Shown here in pieces: positions 59,463-64,000 of a stretch of DNA of 64,000 bases. Made by a program: the position numbers and the translations under genes. Under the pieces are notes generated by a model. It saw only the letters and a program-made list of their open reading frames with translations, was not told where the DNA came from and did not search any database. The DNA is from JACVRW01 sp963825345. GTDB taxonomy: Bacteria; Actinomycetota; Thermoleophilia; Solirubrobacterales; Thermoleophilaceae. The stretch lies in contig CAWGSQ010000010.1 in NCBI GenBank assembly GCA_963825345.1, forward strand, positions 133,573-197,572. Reading direction: 5' to 3'. Position 1 is the stretch's first letter; the number at the start of each line of letters is the position of its first letter.

Positions 59463-59617
59463 CCTTCTGTCGGGTTCCGCCTGCGAGGTGAGCTGACGGG
59501 CTCGCGCTTTGCGCTACACCCGGGCACTCGGCCCGGGCGATTCGCCCCAGCGGCACAAGGCCGCATCGGTTCCCCCGCTCGCCCGACCCTGAGATCGGAG
59601 CGACTCGGCGTTAAGAG
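59463..59617 (-). ncRNA. ydaO/yuaA-type (c-di-AMP) riboswitch
   Basis: On the minus strand, the 5' leader of the NlpC-like gene carries the ydaO signatures in order: CGCCGAGTCGCTCC, GCGGGGGAACCGAT, CTGGGGCGAATC, then CCCGTCAGCTCACCTCGCAGG. The first and last helices can pair. It ends 12 bases before the GTG. Binding of c-di-AMP usually switches expression off in ydaO riboswitches. Confidence 0.9.
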
Positions 59618-59676
59618 CCCGTCGTTCTATCAGGCGAAATTCCTGCAAGTTGCATGATTTGTTGCAAAATGACGCA

Positions 59677-60258
59677 ATGGAGGAGATCGCCCCGGGCGTA
59701 ATGCACTGGCAGGCGCCGCATCCGAGGATCGGCGTGGACGTGAGTTCCTACTGGCTTCCGCAGCTTCGGACGCTGCTCGATCCGCTCGCGGTGCCGGACG
59801 AGGTGGAGGGAGTCCAGCACATCCTCCTCTCCTGCCGCCACCACGTGCGCGACAGCCTCGAGGTGCGCACGCGCTTCGGCGCGGTGGTGCGCGCGCCACG
59901 CGTGGGGATGCACGAGTACGAGCACGACACGCCGATCGTGCCGTACGACTTCGGCGAGGCGCTCGCAGGGGGCGCGGTGACCGCGTACGAGGTGAACTCG
60001 ATCAGTCCCGACGAGAGCGCCTTCCACATCCCCGCGGCGAACGCGCTCGCCATCGCCGACGGAGCCATCCGCTACGGCGACGACCTCCACTTCGTCCCGG
60101 ACGAGTACATGGACGACCCCGAGAAGACCAAGGCCGGCCTCAAGAGCGCCTTCGCCCGCCTGGCGGACGAGCTTGACTTCGACGTCCTGCTGCTCGCCCA
60201 CGGCAAGCCGATCCCAAGCGGCGGCCGCGAGGCGTTGCGTCGCTTCGCGAGCTCCTAG
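59677..60258 (+). CDS. Metallo-beta-lactamase-fold-like protein with altered metal motif
   Basis: 193 residues. EIAPGVMHWQAPHPRIGVDVSSYWLP and GVQHILLSCRHHVRDSLE resemble the start of MBL-fold hydrolases, but the HxHxDH motif reads CRHHVRD, with the first His replaced by Cys. A later DVLLLAHGKPI fits the C-terminal His-containing strand. Binding of two metals is doubtful. TTGCA repeats upstream at 59649-59676 could be a regulator site. Its 3' end overlaps the next gene by four bases. Confidence 0.72.
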   Translation: MEEIAPGVMHWQAPHPRIGVDVSSYWLPQLRTLLDPLAVPDEVEGVQHILLSCRHHVRDSLEVRTRFGAVVRAPRVGMHEYEHDTPIVPYDFGEALAGGAVTAYEVNSISPDESAFHIPAANALAIADGAIRYGDDLHFVPDEYMDDPEKTKAGLKSAFARLADELDFDVLLLAHGKPIPSGGREALRRFASS

Positions 60259-60677
60259 CCGTCCTGCTTAGTGGCCTCGAAAGCGAGTGAGCTCTCGCAG
60301 GGGGTTCTGCCGCCCCCTGTGCCCGGCCAGGTCCCGTTGGTCTCGACCGTCCCTCGTGCGCGCGTCCCGTCGTCGAGGAGGCGGCCTTCCAACCGGCTGA
60401 CGAAGCTCCCGCCGTCGGGGAAGCGGTGGTTATCGCGGAACTCGAACGAGGCGCCCTCGCCTTCGAACGGCCCCTTCGCGGCCCACTCCCACCCGTGCCA
60501 GACCCTCTGGAACACGCAGCGGGCGCCGATCGTGACCGTGAACGACTCCACGCGGCCGTCCACGACCCTCACGGAGACGGGCTCGCCTCTGGTGGTGCTG
60601 CCCCGCAATGTGACCGGCTCAGAATCCGAATCGCCGCCGCTCCGGCTGATGAGCAACAGCGCGGCACAGACGGCCAC
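60255..60677 (-). CDS. Hypothetical membrane-anchored protein, 140 aa
   Basis: Not recognised. A hydrophobic N-terminus (AVCAALLLISR) and an extracellular beta-rich region with two Cys (IGARCVFQRVW, GRTPCESSL) suggest an exported protein with one disulfide bond. The GTG at 60677 gives 140 residues; the frame stays open upstream to a CTG at 60707 that overlaps the rplQ stop, and those residues (LRLRLLVYGL) would complete the membrane segment. It follows rplQ on the same strand and so may end the ribosomal operon transcript. Confidence 0.6.
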   Translation of the reverse strand: MAVCAALLLISRSGGDSDSEPVTLRGSTTRGEPVSVRVVDGRVESFTVTIGARCVFQRVWHGWEWAAKGPFEGEGASFEFRDNHRFPDGGSFVSRLEGRLLDDGTRARGTVETNGTWPGTGGGRTPCESSLAFEATKQDG

Positions 60678-60703
60678 GAGCCCGTAGACGAGAAGCCGGA
60701 GTC

Positions 60704-61057
60704 TCAGACCAGCTCGAGGAAGACCATCTCGGTGGAGTCGGACTTCCTCGGCCCGAGCTTCAGGATGCGGCAGTAGCCGCCCGGGCGGTCCGCGTAGCGC
60801 GGGGCGATCTCCTCGAAGAGCTTGTAAACGACGAACTTGTCCTGACCAAGCCGGGCCATCGCGAGGCGACGCGAGTGATGGTCACCCTTCTTTGCAAGCG
60901 TGATCAGCCGTTCGAGCTCCGGCTTTACTGCCTTCGCCTTCGCCTCTGTCGTCTGGATGCGCTCATGATCGATCACCTCGCGGCACAGGTTCATGAACAG
61001 CGCCTTGCGGTGCGCCGGGTCACGCGACAGCTTGCCCCTCTGCTTCTGGTGACGCAT
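60704..61057 (-). CDS. rplQ: Ribosomal protein L17
   Basis: 117 residues, the expected length. MRHQKQRGKLSRDPAHRKALFMNL and IDHERIQTTEAKAKAVKPELERLITLAKKG are the L17 signature, and the C-terminal GGYCRILKLGPRKSDSTEMVFLEL is complete. Part of the large ribosomal subunit. Lies 12 bases after rpoA in the alpha operon. Confidence 0.97.
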   Translation of the reverse strand: MRHQKQRGKLSRDPAHRKALFMNLCREVIDHERIQTTEAKAKAVKPELERLITLAKKGDHHSRRLAMARLGQDKFVVYKLFEEIAPRYADRPGGYCRILKLGPRKSDSTEMVFLELV

Positions 61058-61069
61058 AGCGGCGAAACC

Positions 61070-62041
61070 CTACCCGGCGCGAAGCCCCAGCCCACGCGCG
61101 TCGAGGGTCTCCTTGACCTCCTCGATCGACTTGCGGCCGAAGTTCGGAATCGCAGCCAGCTCTGACTCGGACTTCTGCACGAGGTCGCCGACCGTCTGGA
61201 TGCCGGCACGCTTGAGGCAGTTGTACGAGCGCACGCCCAACTCGAGCTCCTCGATCAGGATGTCGTCCATCCCACCGGCGCCGGGGGCTCCGGCGCCGTC
61301 GCCCATGCCGTCCGCACCGGCCACCAGCGCGGCGCCCTGGTCACGCAGGGCCTCCACGCGGTCGGCGTCGGTGAAGATCGCCAGGTACTTGATGAGGATC
61401 TCGGCGGCCTCACGCAGCGCGGCCTGCGGGTCGAGCGACCCGTCGGTCTCGATGTCCATCGTGAGCTTGTCGTAGTCGGTCTTCTGGCCGACGCGGGCGG
61501 CGTCCACTGAGTACGCCACACGCTTCACCGGCGAGAAGATCGAGTCGATCGGGATCACGCCGATCGGCTGGTCCGGCGTCTTGTTGTCCTCCGCCGGGGA
61601 GTAGCCGCGGCCGTGGCCGATCGTCAGGTACATCTCGAGCTTGGTCTTCTTCTCGAGGGTTGCGATATGGGTCTCGGGGTTGAGGATCTCCACGCCCGAG
61701 GGCAGGTCGATATCGCCGGCGCTGATCTCGCCGGGGCCTGTGACCACCAGCGGCGCCTCGATCTCGGCCGCATCCGAGTGCATGCGGCAGACGACCTCCT
61801 TGAGGTTGAGGACGATGTCCGTCACGTCCTCCTTCACCCCGTTGATGGTGGAGAACTCGTGCGCGACGCCCTCGATGCGGACGCTCGTCACGGCCGCGCC
61901 GGCAAGGGACGACAGCAGCACTCGCCGAAGCGAGTTGCCGAACGTGTAGCCGAAGCCGCGGTCGAGCGGCTCGATCGTGAAGGTGCCGCGGTTGTCCTCG
62001 ACCTTCTCGGCGGAAATCTGTGGAGTCTGAAACTCGATCAT
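61070..62041 (-). CDS. rpoA: DNA-directed RNA polymerase alpha subunit
   Basis: 323 residues. The N-terminal domain (PLDRGFGYTFGNSLRRVLLSSLAGAAVTSVRIEGV, GEISAGDIDLPSGVEILNP, DQPIGVIPIDSIFSPVKRV) dimerises to start polymerase assembly. A flexible Gly/Ala linker (GADGMGDGAGAPGAGGM) precedes the C-terminal domain (IEELELGVRSYNCLKRAGIQTVGDL, LAAIPNFGRKSIEEVKETL) that contacts UP elements. ATG 62041; TCTC/GGAGG-like bases lie upstream (ATTGGAGAGG on the complementary strand is only weak). Confidence 0.97.
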   Translation of the reverse strand: MIEFQTPQISAEKVEDNRGTFTIEPLDRGFGYTFGNSLRRVLLSSLAGAAVTSVRIEGVAHEFSTINGVKEDVTDIVLNLKEVVCRMHSDAAEIEAPLVVTGPGEISAGDIDLPSGVEILNPETHIATLEKKTKLEMYLTIGHGRGYSPAEDNKTPDQPIGVIPIDSIFSPVKRVAYSVDAARVGQKTDYDKLTMDIETDGSLDPQAALREAAEILIKYLAIFTDADRVEALRDQGAALVAGADGMGDGAGAPGAGGMDDILIEELELGVRSYNCLKRAGIQTVGDLVQKSESELAAIPNFGRKSIEEVKETLDARGLGLRAG

Positions 62042-62105
62042 TGGAGAGGTGGTTCCTTCGCTTTGTATCCGCGCGGCGCCCGAGCGGGCGCGCGGGAGTT
62101 CGGTG

Positions 62106-62726
62106 CTACTTCGAGTAAAGCTCGACGATGAGCTGCTCCTGCACCGGCGTGGTGATCTCCGCACGCTCGGGGAGGCGGAGCACCTTGGCGGTGAGGCCGT
62201 CGTGGTCGGCCTGGAGCCAGGCCGGCACGGCGGAGGTCAGCTCGGTCGCGTCACGCACGACCGGCTCGACCGGAGCGCTGGGCTTCATCGTTATGACGTC
62301 TTCGGTCTTCAGCTGGTACGACGGGATGTCCACGCGGCGGCCATTGATGTGCCAGTGGCCGTGCCGGATCATCTGACGTGCCTGGCGGCGCGAGCCGGCA
62401 AAGCCGAGCCGCACCAGCACGTTGTCGAAGCGGGATTCGAGAAGGCGGAGCAGGTTCTCGCCCGTGACGCCGGCCTGGCGGCTCGCCTTCGCGTAGTAAT
62501 TGCGGAACTGCTTCTCGAGCACGCCGTAGTAGCGGCGGGCCTTCTGCTTCTCACGCAGCTGGAGCCGGTACTCAGACTGGCGCGAGCGACCGCGTCCATG
62601 GTCGCCCGGCGGGTAGTTGCGCCGCTCGACTCCGCACTTGTCCGTGAGGCAGCGCTCGCCCTTGAGGAAGAGCTTCATGCCCTCCCGGCGGCACAACTTG
62701 CACTGAGGACCCGTATCGCGCGCCAT
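62106..62726 (-). CDS. rpsD: Ribosomal protein S4
   Basis: 206 residues. The N-terminal zinc-binding Cys set CKLCRREG and CLTDKC is kept, so this is the C+ form. ARRYYGVLEKQFRNYYAKA and the S4 RNA-binding domain SRFDNVLVRLGFAGSRRQARQMIRHGHWHINGRRVDIPSYQL follow. Nucleates 30S assembly. Overlaps rpsK by one base (ATGA) and is placed between rpsK and rpoA, the usual order in most bacteria. Confidence 0.97.
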   Translation of the reverse strand: MARDTGPQCKLCRREGMKLFLKGERCLTDKCGVERRNYPPGDHGRGRSRQSEYRLQLREKQKARRYYGVLEKQFRNYYAKASRQAGVTGENLLRLLESRFDNVLVRLGFAGSRRQARQMIRHGHWHINGRRVDIPSYQLKTEDVITMKPSAPVEPVVRDATELTSAVPAWLQADHDGLTAKVLRLPERAEITTPVQEQLIVELYSK

Positions 62727-63118
62727 CAGACACGCCTCCGCTTGCGCGGACGGCAGCCATTGTGGGCCTGCGGTGTCACGTCCCGAATTCCTGTGATCTC
62801 GAGCCCGGCGGCCTGAAGCGAGCGGATCGCCGTCTCGCGGCCGGAGCCCGGGCCCTTCACGAAGACCTCGACCTTCTGGAGGCCGTGCTCCATGCCCTTG
62901 CGCGCGGCGGCGTCAGCCGTGACCTGCGCCGCGAAGGGCGTGGACTTGCGCGAGCCCTTGAAGCCGGCGCCGCCGGCGGACTCCCACGCGAGCACGTTGC
63001 CGTCCTTGTCGGTCAGCGACACGATCGTGTTGTTGAAGCTCGTCTTGATATGTGCCTGCCCGAACGGCACGTTCTTCCGGACGCGCTTGCGTCCGCGGGG
63101 TCGTCGCGCTTGAGGCAT
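62726..63118 (-). CDS. rpsK: Ribosomal protein S11
   Basis: 130 residues. A basic N-terminus, then AHIKTSFNNTIVSLTDKDGNVLAWESAGGAGFKGSRKSTPFAAQVTA, and IRDVTPQAHNGCRPRKRRRV at the end, the S11 signature. Binds 16S rRNA at the platform of the 30S subunit. ATG 63118 abuts the rpsM stop. Confidence 0.97.
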   Translation of the reverse strand: MPQARRPRGRKRVRKNVPFGQAHIKTSFNNTIVSLTDKDGNVLAWESAGGAGFKGSRKSTPFAAQVTADAAARKGMEHGLQKVEVFVKGPGSGRETAIRSLQAAGLEITGIRDVTPQAHNGCRPRKRRRV

Positions 63119-63505
63119 TTAGTGCTTTCTCACCTTCTTCTTGCCGCCGCCGGACTGAGAGCCGCGCTTCGGACCCTTGCGGGTGCGCGCGTTGGTCTTC
63201 GTCCTCTGTCCGTTCACCGGCAGGCCGCGCCTGTGGCGGAGGCCTCTGTACGCGCCGATCTCCATCAGACGCTTGATGTTCTGTGACTGCTCGCGCCGGA
63301 GGTCGCCCTCCACGAGCAGGTCGTCGACCTTCTCGCGGATCTTGCGCACCTCGTCCTCGGTTAGGTCCTTGACGTAGGTGTCCGGGTCCACGCCGGACTG
63401 GGCCAGCACCTCGTTGGAGGTCGACCGACCGATGCCGTACACATACGTGAGACCGATTTCGACCCTCTTGTTCAGAGGGATATTGATCCCTGAAATCCGC
63501 GCCAT
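63119..63505 (-). CDS. rpsM: Ribosomal protein S13
   Basis: 128 residues. MARISGINIPLNKRVEIGLTYVYGIGRSTS, LVEGDLRREQSQNIKRLMEIGAYRGLRHRRGLPVNGQRTKTNARTRKGP are the S13 signature and it ends in a basic tail. Contacts the tRNA and the 50S subunit in the head of 30S. The stop is followed immediately by rpsK and the ATG is one base after the rpmJ stop. Confidence 0.97.
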   Translation of the reverse strand: MARISGINIPLNKRVEIGLTYVYGIGRSTSNEVLAQSGVDPDTYVKDLTEDEVRKIREKVDDLLVEGDLRREQSQNIKRLMEIGAYRGLRHRRGLPVNGQRTKTNARTRKGPKRGSQSGGGKKKVRKH

Positions 63506-63619
63506 TTACCCCTGCCGCTGCTTGTGACGGGGGTTCTGACAGATCACGAGGACCGCACCGCCGCGGCGGATGATCTTGCACTTCTCGCACATTGGCTTAA
63601 CTGAGGCGCGGACCTTCAT
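63506..63619 (-). CDS. rpmJ: Ribosomal protein L36
   Basis: 37 residues: MKVRASVKPMCEKCKIIRRG, then the CQNPRHKQRQG end. The Cys-x2-Cys and Cys-x4-His zinc ligands are kept (CEKC, CQNPRH). A 50S protein. ATG 63619 has GGAG two bases before it. The gene is too short to be picked as a long ORF. No infA lies between map and this gene. Confidence 0.96.
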   Translation of the reverse strand: MKVRASVKPMCEKCKIIRRGGAVLVICQNPRHKQRQG

Positions 63620-63660
63620 AGCTCCGTAGAACCGGGGAAACGTATCGGACACAACGAGGA

Positions 63661-63695
63661 TCGGCGCGGGAGCCCAGGAGACGGCTCAGCGCCGA
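63661..63695 (-). terminator. Stem-loop between map and rpmJ
   Basis: TCGGCGC and GCGCCGA pair around an inner GGAGCC/GGCTC step, a strong stem of about 12 base pairs with an 8-base loop. It overlaps the map stop codon and lies 42 bases upstream of the rpmJ ATG. No run of T follows, so it may be an attenuator or an RNA-processing site and not a true terminator. Confidence 0.5.
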
Positions 63696-64000
63696 CCGGA
63701 AAGAGTAGCAGCCTGCACTGGCTCAGGCTCGCTCAGGTGCCAGGGGGTGAGGATGCGTGGTCCGTCCCCCGTTATGGCCACCGTGTGCTCGAAATGGGCT
63801 GCCAGGGAGCCATCCTCGGAGTAGACGGCCCAGTTGTCCGATCCGATGCGCACGTGATGGCTGCCCACGTTCACCATCGGCTCGATCGCGAGCACCATTC
63901 CCTCCTCCAGCTCAGGCCCCGTGCCGGGCTGGCCGAAGTTCGGGATCTGCGGGTCCTCATGCATGTCACGGCCGATCCCGTGGCCCACCAGGGAGCGGAT
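63686..64000 (-). CDS. map: Methionine aminopeptidase (N-terminal part outside the window)
   Basis: The C-terminal 104 residues of a type I methionine aminopeptidase are visible. GHGIGRDMHEDPQIPNFG holds a His of the metal site, followed by LEEGMVLAIEPMVNVG with the Glu ligand and EDGSLAAHFEHTVAIT with the last Glu. The protein removes the start Met from new proteins. The frame continues past base 64000. It is the gene before rpmJ, as in most bacteria apart from the missing infA. Confidence 0.95.
   Translation of the reverse strand: MRSLVGHGIGRDMHEDPQIPNFGQPGTGPELEEGMVLAIEPMVNVGSHHVRIGSDNWAVYSEDGSLAAHFEHTVAITGDGPRILTPWHLSEPEPVQAATLSGRR

Overview
This window is GC-rich (roughly 70%) chromosomal DNA from an actinobacterium. 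The order map - rpmJ - rpsM - rpsK - rpsD - rpoA - rplQ, two F420-type luciferase-like oxidoreductases, many GTG/TTG starts and abundant start codons without a Shine-Dalgarno sequence all fit Actinomycetota. The overall gene style (PGPGW protein, DUF4242 protein, RTX-like secreted protein, sigma factor with a membrane extension) suggests the Thermoleophilia/Solirubrobacterales side of the phylum, but that placement is inference. Nothing in the window looks like a plasmid, prophage, insertion sequence or CRISPR locus.

Layout. 1-6.3 kb: cell-wall lytic transglycosylase (cut by the window edge), a large secreted hydrolase, a glycerol kinase/acyltransferase pair, a biotin-carrier/crotonase pair and a cupin. 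6.4-9.5 kb: RlmA-like methyltransferase, F420-type oxidoreductase and three small proteins (GNAT, YCII, SRPBCC). 9.5-12.5 kb: bioB-bioF-bioD operon; bioA lies alone at 20.1-21.4 kb. 12.5-24.3 kb: mixed accessory genes, including secreted peptidases, a decayed solute-binding protein, acyl-CoA synthetase, FAD oxidoreductase, membrane spermidine-synthase-like protein, rubredoxin, Nudix and an RTX-repeat protein. 24.3-31 kb: oxidoreductase/CoA catabolism block (iron ADH, SCP2, thioesterase, zinc ADH, keto-acid hydratase family, ALDH). 31-35.2 kb: PQQ-type sugar dehydrogenase lipoprotein, tRNA-Pro, then a regulatory block with a MEDS/HATPase anti-sigma-like protein and an ECF sigma factor fused to a zinc anti-sigma motif and a transmembrane segment. 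35.2-41.2 kb: Nif3-like protein, a small conserved-looking protein, FadD, membrane protein, HisC-like aminotransferase, patatin. 41.2-46.8 kb: frameshifted dacB, then the opposing ligA-surE-truA-methyltransferase operon. 46.8-51.7 kb: Rrf2 regulator with a second F420-type oxidoreductase, SDR + EamA transporter facing a LysR regulator. 51.7-55.3 kb: sulfate ABC transporter (sbp-cysT-cysW-cysA). 55.4-60.7 kb: an unrecognised 377-residue protein, a frameshifted FkbM methyltransferase, a lipoprotein, and a peptidoglycan-binding NlpC-like protein preceded by a clear ydaO-type (c-di-AMP) riboswitch. 60.7-64 kb: the end of the ribosomal protein/alpha operon.

Two families of dispersed palindromic repeats occur (2.6 and 56.6 kb; 13.0 and 31.0 kb). 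At least ten start codons have a TANNNT box 6-9 bases upstream and no ribosome binding site, the mark of leaderless transcription. Four genes are visibly broken by small indels or deletion (solute-binding protein, subtilase, dacB, fkbM); sequencing error and real decay cannot be told apart from this sequence alone. No stretch above 300 bases is gene-free; the longest, 59452-59676, holds the riboswitch. I did not find a clearly new multi-gene system; the best candidates for unusual biology are the membrane-tethered sigma factor region, the repeat families and the unrecognised proteins.
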